DNA of 64,000 nt from Bacteroidia bacterium (GTDB taxonomy: Bacteria > Bacteroidota > Ignavibacteria > UBA10030). The position numbers and the translations under genes were made by a program. The stretch lies in NCBI GenBank assembly GCA_022180565.1, contig BQML01000007.1:1-64000 (forward strand), given 5' to 3'. Of this stretch, positions 1-8,962 are shown in pieces. The notes under the pieces are model-generated. The model did no database searches, had not been told where the DNA came from, and was given only the letters and a program-made list of their open reading frames with translations. Positions within the stretch are counted from its first letter, which is position 1; each line of letters opens with the position of its first letter.

Positions 1-509
1 GGATTGACGATGTGACTGATCACAATATTGGCATCGGGATGGTAGACCGCAACATCGACGATATGGCTGGGATGGGAAAATTTGATCTTCCCCCGCGGAT
101 TGTAGGTGTCGCCCGAATGGATCATCACAGGAACGCCGAACTCCGCCGCAAGCTCGTACACCGGTTGGAGCTTCTCATCGTTCGGATAGAACGGCTCATA
201 GCCGGGATACAGCTTCAGGCCGCGTATGGATCCCTCGGAGAGATACTCCCGGAGTTCGGACAGCGTCTCTTTGCTGAATGAGGTGTACGAAATCCCCGCG
301 ACGATATAGATGTTCTGAAGACCCCTCGTGGCCAGAACAGCATCCCGTGTTGATGGCCTTCCCGGGGTCACCTTGTAGGAGGTCAGTACGAGGGCGATGT
401 CGACACGGTTTCTCCTCATCTCGCGCTGAAGGTTCTCGAGGCATTCCGGAAGCGACACAACCTCATCGTTATGGTAGTTGTTGATGTGTGTGTGGCAATC
501 GATGATCAC
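1..509 (-). CDS. Amidohydrolase family 2 (TIM-barrel metal-dependent hydrolase), partial
   Basis: The reading frame enters from the left edge, so the C-terminus is missing. It starts at GTG 509, with a GGAG five to six bases upstream, 14 bases after the stop of the preceding gene. The N-terminus has the metal-binding IDCHTHIN motif. Further on, GLKLYPGYEP, MIHSGDT and IVISHIV match the strand-end histidines of amidohydrolase-2 proteins, where His ligands bind one catalytic metal. The substrate cannot be told; these enzymes hydrolyse or decarboxylate small ring or amide compounds in the cytoplasm. It is the last visible gene of the trehalose/mechanosensitive operon, which may mean co-transcription without shared function. 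Confidence 0.8.
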   Translation of the reverse strand, partial: MIIDCHTHINNYHNDEVVSLPECLENLQREMRRNRVDIALVLTSYKVTPGRPSTRDAVLATRGLQNIYIVAGISYTSFSKETLSELREYLSEGSIRGLKLYPGYEPFYPNDEKLQPVYELAAEFGVPVMIHSGDTYNPRGKIKFSHPSHIVDVAVYHPDANIVISHIVN

Positions 510-523
510 AGGAACTCCGCTTG

Positions 524-1189
524 CTATTTCTTTGTCAGTCGTGAAAGCACCTGGCCTGCCCACTCTCTTCCCCCCAGGCCGAATGCGAGGGCGAGAGCAA
601 GGCATAATGCCCCGAAGGCGATCTGAAAGGCGGAGATGAGGATCTGTCCTCCGATCTGGAGCTGCTCAAGGGCGACAGAAACAACGAAGAACAAGAGAGC
701 ATACTGGGCGATCAGGCTGATTGCCTCCGCCCCCGCAATGCCGACGTTGCTGAGGTAGGTGAATGCGATCCCCTGGACAAAACGCGCAAACTGGGTTCCG
801 AAGATCAACACGATCACGGCGACCACGACATTCGGAAGATAGAGAATGATCCGATTAAACAATTGCGCCGCAACTTCAAGACCCATGCTGTTCAGAACGG
901 CAAGAACAACGGTAAACAGAATGATCCAGTACACGAGGCTTCCCAACAGCGTCACGGTGGTAAATTTGACGTTCCCTCTCAAAAGAAAGTCTTCTATTCC
1001 CGACTTCTCTGCAATGACATCCACCCGAAGAAGCCGCAGGAGTCGAATGGTTGCCTTCCGAACAAGTTTGGCTACCAGCCAGCCGGCGGTGAGAAGAAAA
1101 ACAGCGGCGATCACGTTCGGCAAAAGCGACGCAAGTTGTTCCCAAAATTGTCTCAGCGATGACACCAGGATGTCTACTTGTTTTTCCAT
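524..1189 (-). CDS. CmpX-like membrane protein with conserved TM-helix repeats
   Basis: A 221-residue protein with five or six hydrophobic helices. It carries two related segments, LPNVIAAVFLLTAGWLVAKLV near residue 25 and LPNVVVAVIVLIFGTQFARFV near residue 118. These match the 'conserved TM helix' repeat found in CmpX of Pseudomonas and in some MscS relatives. The soluble beta/alpha domain of MscS is absent, so channel function is not certain. CmpX-type proteins are linked to envelope stress and mechanosensing in the cytoplasmic membrane. Position behind trehalose synthesis genes and in the same operon as a full MscS supports an osmotic-stress role. The ATG is preceded by GGAGCCTGCC. Confidence 0.75.
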   Translation of the reverse strand: MEKQVDILVSSLRQFWEQLASLLPNVIAAVFLLTAGWLVAKLVRKATIRLLRLLRVDVIAEKSGIEDFLLRGNVKFTTVTLLGSLVYWIILFTVVLAVLNSMGLEVAAQLFNRIILYLPNVVVAVIVLIFGTQFARFVQGIAFTYLSNVGIAGAEAISLIAQYALLFFVVSVALEQLQIGGQILISAFQIAFGALCLALALAFGLGGREWAGQVLSRLTKK

Positions 1190-1202
1190 GGCAGGCTCCG
1201 GT

Positions 1203-1487
1203 TTACTTGAATTGGTTCATTGCCCGGTCGATGCCGGATTTCAGCTCTCTCCATGCCGCCTCTGCTCCTTCCCGCAATTCCTCCCAGGCATCGCCGCCCT
1301 TTTCACGAAGCTCCTCAAGCGTCTTCCGTGCTGAATCGCGTTGCCGCGTCAGATTTCTGATCTGATCCTGAAGATCCGCTTTCAGATCCACGCGCACTTT
1401 CTCCACCTTTGCAGAAAGCTTCTGAATTTCCTCGTCAAAAACCTTCAATTGTGCCTCGAGCTTTTCAAGCAAGGTCTTCTTGTCCAT
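1203..1487 (-). CDS. Small coiled-coil protein, Sll1863 stress-response family
   Basis: A 94-residue, highly charged, fully helical protein. It starts MDKKTLLEKLEAQLKVFD and continues in heptads to AWRELKSGIDRAMNQF, with no membrane segment or signal. The pattern of a long coiled coil followed by a GDAWEELREG segment matches the Sll1863-type stress-response family. Function is unknown; members are induced by stress in cyanobacteria. The ATG at 1487 has GGAGGG three bases upstream. A longer frame extends upstream into the otsAB gene but lacks that site. It lies 29 bp after the otsAB stop, so it is probably part of the same transcript. Confidence 0.7.
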   Translation of the reverse strand: MDKKTLLEKLEAQLKVFDEEIQKLSAKVEKVRVDLKADLQDQIRNLTRQRDSARKTLEELREKGGDAWEELREGAEAAWRELKSGIDRAMNQFK

Positions 1488-1516
1488 ATACCCTCCGTTC
1501 AGTTCGATCCGATGTC

Positions 1517-3808
1517 TTATTCCATCTTCTTCCGCATAACCGATCCTTTCCCCGGCAACCTGCCCGCCCGTACCCGGCGCGCATTCTTCCCGCCTCTCTC
1601 TGTGGAAAGAAATGCGAGCAGTGCAAGGACATCCTGCACCCCCTGTACCATATACCGCGCATGCGTGCGTGCCATCCCTACTTTCACGGAATAGGCTGTT
1701 GAGGGAAGCACCTTGAACAGATCTTCGTCGGTCCAATCGTCTCCGATGAACAATACAAATTCATCGTTTGCGCGTTGAATTAACTCTTCACCAATTGTGC
1801 CTTTCGTGATCCCTAGGGGCCGCACCTCAATAATTTTGTTGCCGCGCATGACCTGGGCATCGATATTTGCTGTGAATCCCATCAACGTGTCCATCAGTTC
1901 CGCCGCGAGGGATTCACTGTGCTCGGGATCCGCGGCCCGATAATGCCACACGACGGAGAATTCCTTCTCTTCCACAAACGAACCCGGCAGGCGATCGGCG
2001 TACAACTCAAAGATGGGCATAATTGCACCCTTCCAGGAATTGTTGATCGGCTTTGTCATCTTCCAATCGTCTTGCGGCTCCCGGACCCAGACCCCGTGCT
2101 CCGCAACAAGCCGGATCGGCATGGACCGGAACCACTGTCCCAGCACCTCGCGCTTCCGGCCACTGATAATCGTTACGTTGTTCTTTGGATCCTTTGCCAG
2201 ATTCTTGAGCACTCCAAGCACGTTTTCCGAAGGCGCGGCGTCTTCGGGATGGAGTGTGAACGGTGAGAGCGTTCCATCATAGTCCAGGTAGATCCCCCGG
2301 CTCCGGCTGCGGCGGTACCGCTCCGCCATCTCCTCCTTCATCTGCTCCGTCAACAACTTCGAATAGAAACTTTTCTGAACGTCCCGTACAGAGAGTACCT
2401 GGGACACAAAGTCCTGTGCCCAGCGTACCACATCGTATCGCCGGATGCGGTCCCGCATAATCCGGTTTCTTCGTTTCTGTTCTTCCGGCGGCATTTCCAG
2501 GGCCGTCCGCATCGCTCCCGCAACTTCCTCACGGTAGTTCGGATTGATGATCACAGCCTCGCCGAGTTCCTTCGCCGCACCGGCCATTTCGCTCAAGATC
2601 AGCACACCTGTTTCATCGTTTCGGCTCGCGATATACTCCTTGGCAACAAGATTCATGCCGTCGCGCAACGGAGTGACCAGGGCAACGTCGCTCACGGTAT
2701 AGAAGGCCACCAACGGATGGAACGGAAGCGCTTTGTATTGATAGATGATGGGCGTCCACCGCACACTGCCGAATTTTCCGTTGATCCGTCCGACCGTCTC
2801 CTCAATTTGTTTCTTCATCCGCTCATACTGCTTTACCGCCACCCGCGACGGAACCACGATCATTACCAGCACGACCTTCCGCCGAAGCTCCTTGAAGTTC
2901 TCCAGCAGGAATTCATAGGCTTCCAGCCTGTTCAGGATTCCCTTCGTGTAGTCCAACCGATCCACCGAAAGGATGACCTTGTCCGCCTTGAGGGATTTTC
3001 TGATGGCTTCGCGTTCCCTCTGGACTTCGGGGGACTTCGCCGCCTCGCTGAAATGTGCAACGTCAATCCCCATGGGAAACGTTTCCGCCTTGACGAGGCG
3101 ATCATGCAGAATGATACTGCCCATCGTATGTCCCGTTCCGAGAATCCTCAGAACACAACGGAGGAAGTTCTGTGTGTATTCATACGTGTGGAATCCGACG
3201 AGGTCCGCTCCCATCAAACCCGTCAGAATTTCACGCCGCCATTCCTGAGGAATCAGGCGGAAGATCTCAAACGATGGAAAAGGGATGTGAAGAAAAAACC
3301 CGATAGGGTTCTGTGGTGCATAGTGTCGAAGGAGGCGGGGTACCAACATGAGCTGATAATCGTGCACCCAAACGATGTCATCGGGTTTGAGAATCTCCGC
3401 CACCCTCTCGGCAAAGACCTTGTTCACTTCCTGATACTGCTTCCAGTGACTTTCGCGGTAGGTCGTGATGCTGGGGAAATAGTGAAACAGAGGCCAGAGG
3501 GTCTCGTTGCAAAAGCCGTGATAGAACAGATCCATCTCCTCCGAGCTGAGGAAAATGGGGGAGGACTTGAATCGTTCCGCGGCTTCGCGGCGGACACGCG
3601 CCTTCATGCCGTCGCTCACGGTACTGCCGGGCCATCCAACCCACAGGTAATCGCTCACCATGGAATCCGCAGTCTCAAGGGACCGCAGAAAGGCGCTCAA
3701 TCCTGTAGCCAACCCGCCCACGCTCGCCGTAAAGCGCAGGTCCCCGGCCCGCTCACGCACCGTGAACGGCAGCCGGTTGGAAAGAATGACAAGCCGGCGT
3801 TTCCTCAT
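1517..3808 (-). CDS. otsAB: Bifunctional trehalose-6-phosphate synthase/phosphatase (OtsA-OtsB fusion)
   Basis: A 763-residue fusion. The N-terminal half (about residues 1-490) is a GT20 trehalose-6-phosphate synthase: SNRLP at the start, [35 protein letters not shown] and [13 protein letters not shown]. The C-terminal part (from about 510) is a HAD phosphatase with DYDGTLSPF carrying the nucleophile Asp and [10 protein letters not shown] for Mg. Together they make trehalose from UDP- or GDP-glucose and glucose-6-phosphate in the cytoplasm. The start [12 protein letters not shown] overlaps the stop of the preceding glycosyltransferase by ATGA, which implies translational coupling. A longer frame upstream exists but carries no family similarity. 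Confidence 0.95.
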   Translation of the reverse strand: MRKRRLVILSNRLPFTVRERAGDLRFTASVGGLATGLSAFLRSLETADSMVSDYLWVGWPGSTVSDGMKARVRREAAERFKSSPIFLSSEEMDLFYHGFCNETLWPLFHYFPSITTYRESHWKQYQEVNKVFAERVAEILKPDDIVWVHDYQLMLVPRLLRHYAPQNPIGFFLHIPFPSFEIFRLIPQEWRREILTGLMGADLVGFHTYEYTQNFLRCVLRILGTGHTMGSIILHDRLVKAETFPMGIDVAHFSEAAKSPEVQREREAIRKSLKADKVILSVDRLDYTKGILNRLEAYEFLLENFKELRRKVVLVMIVVPSRVAVKQYERMKKQIEETVGRINGKFGSVRWTPIIYQYKALPFHPLVAFYTVSDVALVTPLRDGMNLVAKEYIASRNDETGVLILSEMAGAAKELGEAVIINPNYREEVAGAMRTALEMPPEEQKRRNRIMRDRIRRYDVVRWAQDFVSQVLSVRDVQKSFYSKLLTEQMKEEMAERYRRSRSRGIYLDYDGTLSPFTLHPEDAAPSENVLGVLKNLAKDPKNNVTIISGRKREVLGQWFRSMPIRLVAEHGVWVREPQDDWKMTKPINNSWKGAIMPIFELYADRLPGSFVEEKEFSVVWHYRAADPEHSESLAAELMDTLMGFTANIDAQVMRGNKIIEVRPLGITKGTIGEELIQRANDEFVLFIGDDWTDEDLFKVLPSTAYSVKVGMARTHARYMVQGVQDVLALLAFLSTERGGKNARRVRAGRLPGKGSVMRKKME

Positions 3809-5025
3809 GAGAAATGCACGATATCGTCGGCGTAAAAAAGCGAAAGGAACAGGAGGAGGTAATCCTTGATGTGGCGCGTGATCAGAAAGTTGTTCCGGAT
3901 GTGCTCCCGACCGTTGGAACCGAGTTTCGCTGCAAACTCCGGCTCGCTCAGCAAACGCTTGATCCACTGCGCTGTACCCTCAATCGAGTGCGTCAGGATC
4001 CCCGAATACTGGTGGCGGATCTGAAGCGGGATTCCGCCCACCGCCCCCGCAATGACCGGCTTGCCCTTCCAGAGAGCCTCGGAGACCGTCAAACCAAAGC
4101 CTTCCCGGAGGGATTTCTGCAAAACAATGGTGGATCCTCTCTGCAACGCATTGATCTCCAGGTCGCTCGACGGAGGGAGGAAGAGGACGAAAATATCTTT
4201 GTCTTTGTCCGCTTCCGCCTTCACCTGTTCCATGATCATCGGCCCTTCAGGATCATCCGTGGCACCGCCACCCGCCAGCACAAGCTGCATGTCCATCGAT
4301 CGTTTGGCCATTTTGTAGGCCTTGATCACACCAAGGGGATCCTTGAGAAAATCGAACCGCGAAATTTGCGTCACCACGGGCCGCGATCGGTCGATGCCGT
4401 ATCGTTCAAACGTCGCGTTCACTACATCCTCCGGAAGGTCCTTGTTCTTGTCGCTCAGCGGATCAATCGACGGAGAAATGAGAACCTGGCGGATCGGCAG
4501 GCGCGCCTCGAAGGCCGGCGCCGAAAAAACCGCGGCATCGTACATCGTGATATAGCGCTCCAAGAATCTCCAGATGGCCTTGTTCGGCTGTGACGAATCG
4601 ATGTGACAGCGCCAAACCCAATTCCGACCGATTGAAGCCCGCTTCTCGATCAGCGCAATCGGCTGGGGATCGTGCACGAACACAATGTCCGCGAAATCGA
4701 ACTCTTCCGCATTCTGGCGGTTGATTTCAAGGAACCAGTCATACTCCTCCCGGGAGACCTCCACCGGCACGCCGTGCAACCCGTTGTGAAATTTCTTGGT
4801 CACGGCGTAGAACTTTTCATTCCCCTTGATGACATCCCATCGCGCATTCAAGCCCAACTGTTTCAACAGAGGCATCATCCGCGAAAGAATTTCGGCCACA
4901 CCCCCGCCGACCGCCGTGGAATTGATGTTTTGAATGGCCTTTCCCTCGAGCTGACGCGCGAGTCGAAACAATTCGTAAATCGTGGCTTGCCCGACGATGG
5001 GCGCGTAGTCTTCAATCCTAAGCAT
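3805..5025 (-). CDS. treT: Trehalose glycosyltransferring synthase TreT-like (GT4 glycosyltransferase)
   Basis: A 406-residue GT-B glycosyltransferase. The N-terminus has NINSTAVGGGVAEIL, the glycine-rich nucleotide-sugar loop typical of the TreT / trehalose-synthase branch. FADIVFVHDPQPIALI follows, and the C-terminal domain has REGFGLTVSEALWKGKPV, the GT4 E-x7-E signature. TreT couples an NDP-glucose to glucose to give trehalose directly; it can run reversibly. The ATG overlaps the DUF5752 stop by 8 bp and has GGTGAGG upstream. An OtsAB fusion lies directly downstream, so two trehalose routes share one operon. The specific substrate is inferred from family and context. Confidence 0.85.
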   Translation of the reverse strand: MLRIEDYAPIVGQATIYELFRLARQLEGKAIQNINSTAVGGGVAEILSRMMPLLKQLGLNARWDVIKGNEKFYAVTKKFHNGLHGVPVEVSREEYDWFLEINRQNAEEFDFADIVFVHDPQPIALIEKRASIGRNWVWRCHIDSSQPNKAIWRFLERYITMYDAAVFSAPAFEARLPIRQVLISPSIDPLSDKNKDLPEDVVNATFERYGIDRSRPVVTQISRFDFLKDPLGVIKAYKMAKRSMDMQLVLAGGGATDDPEGPMIMEQVKAEADKDKDIFVLFLPPSSDLEINALQRGSTIVLQKSLREGFGLTVSEALWKGKPVIAGAVGGIPLQIRHQYSGILTHSIEGTAQWIKRLLSEPEFAAKLGSNGREHIRNNFLITRHIKDYLLLFLSLFYADDIVHFS

Positions 5026-5653
5026 GGCGCCTCACCAAAACCTCCAGCCGTTTCCGCAATCCCTCCAACGTGTGAAGATACGGGTCGAGCTTTCGCACTT
5101 CCTCAGCCAAATCCTCCTTTCCGATCCCGCGAAACCATGCGGAGAAATCGTTCTCGCCCCGCCCCAGCCGCAGTCGCGCATCAAACATATGGTGATACAG
5201 AGAATTCAGGCTCACATGCTCCAGGTGAGCGGCAAACTCTTCCAGAGTGCGCACCACGATCGGGGTCGGAATAATAAACGCCTGTGAGGCCATGAAATGA
5301 AATTCTTCTCCTGGCGGACATTCGCGCCGCGAGCCGTTTTCGCTCACATGCTCCTCAACAACCCTGATGATGCTCTCCTTCAACGCTGCCAGGCTGTCGT
5401 ACTGGACGACGTCAACGCTCGAAAGCCGCTCGCCGAGAACATCGTCGTTGAGTGAGGTGATTGCCCATTGGGCAAAATCGTTCGGCGGGACCGGCGTAAT
5501 GTAATGATACTGCAGGAGGAACTTGTGCGTATGGAAGTAGATCGACGATTCCGGAACATACCGCAGACCCTCCAACAGCTGCCTGCTATTCTTCGCCCTC
5601 CGTCCAACGAGGATCGTGAGATCAAGTTTTGAGTAGAACCGGAACTCTACCAT
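5018..5653 (-). CDS. DUF5752 family protein, TreT companion
   Basis: A 211-residue soluble protein beginning MVEFRFYSKLDLTILVG. No catalytic motif is recognised. Conserved-looking parts are SIYFHTHKFLLQYHYITP (about 38-55), NDFAQWA, and LYHHMFDARLRLG near residue 160, which resembles DUF5752 proteins that sit next to trehalose synthase-like glycosyltransferases. A histidine-rich HTHKF...HYITP stretch suggests a binding site, but the function is unknown. An in-frame GTG at 5683 overlaps the MscS stop (GTGA) and would add 10 residues; the ATG at 5653 is preferred because the fold similarity begins there and GAAGGG lies upstream. It overlaps treT by 8 bp. Confidence 0.75.
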   Translation of the reverse strand: MVEFRFYSKLDLTILVGRRAKNSRQLLEGLRYVPESSIYFHTHKFLLQYHYITPVPPNDFAQWAITSLNDDVLGERLSSVDVVQYDSLAALKESIIRVVEEHVSENGSRRECPPGEEFHFMASQAFIIPTPIVVRTLEEFAAHLEHVSLNSLYHHMFDARLRLGRGENDFSAWFRGIGKEDLAEEVRKLDPYLHTLEGLRKRLEVLVRRHA

Positions 5654-5679
5654 GTCTTCGTTCCCTTCTTTCGGCCTTC

Positions 5680-6729
5680 TCACCCTTGATGAACATACAG
5701 CGTTCTCGTCGGATACGCGAATTCAATCTTTTCTTCCTCGAACCGACGCATGATCTCCAGATTGATCGCCTGTTGCGTATCCATGTAGATGTTGTATTCC
5801 GGCGATTTCACATAGTACACGGCTTCATACGTAAGCGCTGAATCTCCAAACTCCTTGAAGTGAGCGCGATCAAAACGAGCAACACTTTGTTTTTCAATAC
5901 TTTCCTTCAGAATCCGGGAAACGAGCTCGACCTTCTCCCTCGGAGTCTGGTACGTAACACCCACCCCGAACACCACGCGGCGTTCGAACATCCGCTTGTA
6001 ATTGCGGATCCTGCTCTTGAGGAGATCGGCATTCGAAAAGATTACCTGTTCACCGGAGAGACTTCGGACCCGCGTGGTCTTCAGCCCTATATGCTCAACG
6101 GTGCCCACGTACTGGTCGACGATGATGAAGTCCCCGATGACAAACGGTTTGTCAAGCACAATGGAGAGGGACGCGAACAGGTCGCCAAGAATACTCTGTA
6201 CTGCCAGAGCGATCGCAATGCCGCCGATTCCCAGACCGGCAGCCAACCCCGTGATATTCACCCCCACATTATCCAAGGCAAAAAGAAGAACGACCGACCA
6301 GAGGACAAATCGTCCCAGAAATCCCAACGCAGTCACCGTTGTTGCCGAGGCTCCGTCCGTCGCCATACGTGCCTTTACCACTCTCCCGACCAAAAACGTG
6401 ATCATCGCATTGCCCCAGAAACCCACCTGCAGCAAAACCGTGATGACCACAACGATATCCAGAACGCCCGCCACTGAAGCCGGTATGGTAATGAACTGGA
6501 CCCCCATATACAGGGCAAGAATCACCACAAAAAAGCGGCGGGTCTTGGCAACAACATCCACCAGGAAATCGTCAACCTGTGTCTCGGTCTTTTCTGCCAT
6601 CGCGACAAGTCGTCGGATCAGAAAAACACGCATCAATTTCAGCACTAACAGAGAGACAATGACAACACCAAACGCGATGAGCCACTGCTGAACCGAATTG
6701 CCGAAATAGCGATGGTCAAGAAAGTCCAT
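5680..6729 (-). CDS. MscS-family mechanosensitive channel
   Basis: A 349-residue inner-membrane protein with about five hydrophobic helices in the first 190 residues. The pore helix region GLAAGLGIGGIAIALAVQSILGDLFAS matches the Gly/Ala-packed TM3 of MscS. It is followed by the beta domain LDKPFVIGDFIIVDQYVGTVEHIGLKTTRVR and SNADLLKSRIRNYKR. MscS channels release solutes during hypo-osmotic shock. It is the first gene of the operon that makes trehalose, so solute build-up and emergency release appear to be transcribed together. The 259 bp in front hold an 8-bp hairpin (6810-6829, CTTTCACT/AGTGAAAG) that would lie in the leader. Confidence 0.93.
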   Translation of the reverse strand: MDFLDHRYFGNSVQQWLIAFGVVIVSLLVLKLMRVFLIRRLVAMAEKTETQVDDFLVDVVAKTRRFFVVILALYMGVQFITIPASVAGVLDIVVVITVLLQVGFWGNAMITFLVGRVVKARMATDGASATTVTALGFLGRFVLWSVVLLFALDNVGVNITGLAAGLGIGGIAIALAVQSILGDLFASLSIVLDKPFVIGDFIIVDQYVGTVEHIGLKTTRVRSLSGEQVIFSNADLLKSRIRNYKRMFERRVVFGVGVTYQTPREKVELVSRILKESIEKQSVARFDRAHFKEFGDSALTYEAVYYVKSPEYNIYMDTQQAINLEIMRRFEEEKIEFAYPTRTLYVHQG

Positions 6730-6988
6730 AGATGTTCTTTCAATACCTTGGGAACCGTTGAGGCTCTGGGAGTAAGGGGAGGGGAAGGATCAGCCGCAGT
6801 GGCACCGTACTTTCACTCCGAAGTGAAAGAACAGTGATGCCCGCGATCAGGGACAGGCTTTTCAGGGTTGTTCACCGGCGGCTGAGCCATTGCGCCCGCC
6901 CTGCAGGCACAAACCCCTGTTCCGACATGTTTTCCTGTTTTATACTGTAAGAATTTCTACGCAGAGATGCAAGGCAAATACACCCTCT

Positions 6989-8257
6989 TCATGCATCCTT
7001 CTCGTGATGTCCGATTTCTTGCGTCGAGATACCAAACCCCGAGAATAGCCAGCTTTTCGATTCATCGAGCTGTGCGCGCTCAAGCAAGAACACAAGAGCA
7101 GCGCTGAAGAGAATACTCAACGTCACCACTCCATACGTCACGTTCTGCATCAGATCTCCTCCCCCGATGCCCATTTGCAGGGGGAGACCCGCAAGCACCG
7201 CGGCGGCGGTTCCCTTTGGAACGAGAACCGACATCAGCATCGCATCATTGCCTGGCGTGGAACGGCTTGCCCCCACTCGGACAGCCGCAAAGCGGGAAAA
7301 GAGAAGAATCCCCGTTAGCGTGACACCAATCGCTATCGAACGATAGTCGGTCAACTGCACCGAAAGACCGATGAAGACGAAGAAAAACGTCTTCACCACG
7401 AACACCAATTCACCGAAGAACAGCTTCTCCGTTTCATTGTGAACCAACGGCGTAAGGTGAAGGCGCCTTTCCAGCCACTCCATGCTGAAGGTCTTGATGT
7501 TCCCCAGGACGATGCCGAACGTCAAAACGGCAATGGGTCCGCTGAAACCCAAAAAATCTGCCACGCCATACAGGATAAAAGCAAAAGACGGAGTCGTGAT
7601 GATGGCATTACGGAGCTGGCGCATCTTGTTCAACAAAACCGACCAGACGTATCCGCCAATCGCCCCAATGACGACCGCAAACAGGAACGAGGCCACGAGA
7701 GACCCAAGCACGCGTCCGATCCGTACTTCCTCAACTTTGTAGGCCTCGAGGATGGCCAGGGCAATAACGATGCACAACGCCTCTCCCAGAGACGATTCAA
7801 GCGTCAACGTGGTTTTGCTGGAATCCTTGAGTCTGAGGTGGCGTACCAGCGGAATAATAACAGATGGCGCCGGCCCCGCCAGAACTGCTGCAACAAACAT
7901 GGATGCGTGAAGGTCGAGTACCGTCATGTAGTAGAGAACGACGGTCAGCAGGATCGAAGAGAGAAAATAGCTCAGGAAGGTTATGAAAACCGTCTCACGC
8001 CAGGATTTCATCAAATCTGCAATGGCAAGATCGAGCCCCCCCTCAAACAGAATAATGACCAGAGCAATCGTGGTAAATACGTGGCCGACCTTTCCGAAAT
8101 CCTCCGGCCGGACAAGGCTCAGAATCGGCCCAAGCACCAAGCCGATGAGAATCAGGTAGAGAACATCGGGGACCCTCGTTTTTTCAAACAAGGCCACAAA
8201 GAAGTGGGCCATGAAGATCAGGAGGCCGACAAACACGATAACGGGTGCAATTTCCAT
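6989..8257 (-). CDS. Cation:proton antiporter, CPA1/NhaP-like, with variant ion-site motifs
   Basis: A 422-residue protein with about 12 hydrophobic helices, fitting monovalent cation:H+ antiporters of the CPA superfamily. The first unwound-helix motif, usually TDP or similar, reads AAVLAGPAPSVIIPLV here. The second, usually with an Asn-Asp or Thr-Asp pair, reads LESSLGEALCIVIA, so a Glu stands where an acidic Asp is normally found. The C-terminus SGFGISTQEIGHHEKDA is short and cytoplasmic. It follows a TrkA-type RCK protein by 8 bp, and such RCK proteins often gate K+ transporters, so K+ (or Na+) extrusion coupled to the Trk system is plausible. Ion choice is unproven. Confidence 0.85.
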   Translation of the reverse strand: MEIAPVIVFVGLLIFMAHFFVALFEKTRVPDVLYLILIGLVLGPILSLVRPEDFGKVGHVFTTIALVIILFEGGLDLAIADLMKSWRETVFITFLSYFLSSILLTVVLYYMTVLDLHASMFVAAVLAGPAPSVIIPLVRHLRLKDSSKTTLTLESSLGEALCIVIALAILEAYKVEEVRIGRVLGSLVASFLFAVVIGAIGGYVWSVLLNKMRQLRNAIITTPSFAFILYGVADFLGFSGPIAVLTFGIVLGNIKTFSMEWLERRLHLTPLVHNETEKLFFGELVFVVKTFFFVFIGLSVQLTDYRSIAIGVTLTGILLFSRFAAVRVGASRSTPGNDAMLMSVLVPKGTAAAVLAGLPLQMGIGGGDLMQNVTYGVVTLSILFSAALVFLLERAQLDESKSWLFSGFGISTQEIGHHEKDA

Positions 8258-8265
8258 GACGGTCC

Positions 8266-8958
8266 TCAGGCACTTAACATGAGTTCAATGTCTTTCTTAC
8301 TGCCGAAAACCACCAGAATATCCCCGCGTTCAATGGTCAAATCCGGCTCAGGGATTCCCAGAATCCGGTCTCTTTCATGTTTCCCGATCCCCAGGAAACC
8401 CGTGTATTCCTCGCGGCGCTTGATAGTCACCAGAGTTACCCGGTAGCGCGAGGCAAATTCCGCTTCCGCAACACTCTTCCCATGAAAAAGCGGCGGCGCG
8501 TTGACCTCCATGATCGTGAAATCGGAAGACAGCGAGAATGAGTCGACCACCTTTTCGAACAAGAGACTGTTTGCCAACCGCATGGCCGCCTCCACCGCGG
8601 GAAGAATGACCTCCTTGACGCCGAGATGCTTCAAAATGCGTTCGTGGATCTCTGTCGTCGCCCGCACAATGATCCTCTTCGCCTTCAGATTCTGCAGTGC
8701 CGCAACCGTCATCAGAGTCGCCTCAAAGTCATCGCCGATTGCTACCACAACGGCATCAAACTCGTCGATCCCCTGGTTTCGCAAGGCCTTTTCCTCCCGT
8801 GCATCCAGACGCACTGCGTGGGTCACTTTGTCCTGAATGTCCTCAAGACGCCCCATGTCGTCATCCACCGCCAGCACCTCAGCGCCCTTTTCCGTCAACT
8901 CGACCGCCAATTGAAATCCAAAATGGCCCAGTCCAATCACCGCGATTTTCTTCGCCAT
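8266..8958 (-). CDS. TrkA/KtrA-type K+ channel regulatory protein
   Basis: A 230-residue cytoplasmic regulator. The N-terminus has the Rossmann loop IGLGHFGFQLA and VDDD at the end of strand 2, the NAD(H)/nucleotide-binding RCK_N domain. An RCK_C domain follows (about 140-225, with ending DILVVFGSKKDIELM). Such proteins form rings that gate TrkH/KtrB in answer to ATP/ADP or c-di-AMP. Its length, about half of E. coli TrkA, fits the single-unit KtrA type. It lies 4 bp after the trkH-like gene and 8 bp before an antiporter, so it may control one or both. Confidence 0.93.
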   Translation of the reverse strand: MAKKIAVIGLGHFGFQLAVELTEKGAEVLAVDDDMGRLEDIQDKVTHAVRLDAREEKALRNQGIDEFDAVVVAIGDDFEATLMTVAALQNLKAKRIIVRATTEIHERILKHLGVKEVILPAVEAAMRLANSLLFEKVVDSFSLSSDFTIMEVNAPPLFHGKSVAEAEFASRYRVTLVTIKRREEYTGFLGIGKHERDRILGIPEPDLTIERGDILVVFGSKKDIELMLSA

Positions 8959-8962
8959 GAGC

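Noticed and set aside
1488-1736. Upstream extension of the Sll1863-like protein frame
   Set aside because: It overlaps the otsAB coding end, and the ATG at 1487 has a strong ribosome site and is where family similarity starts.
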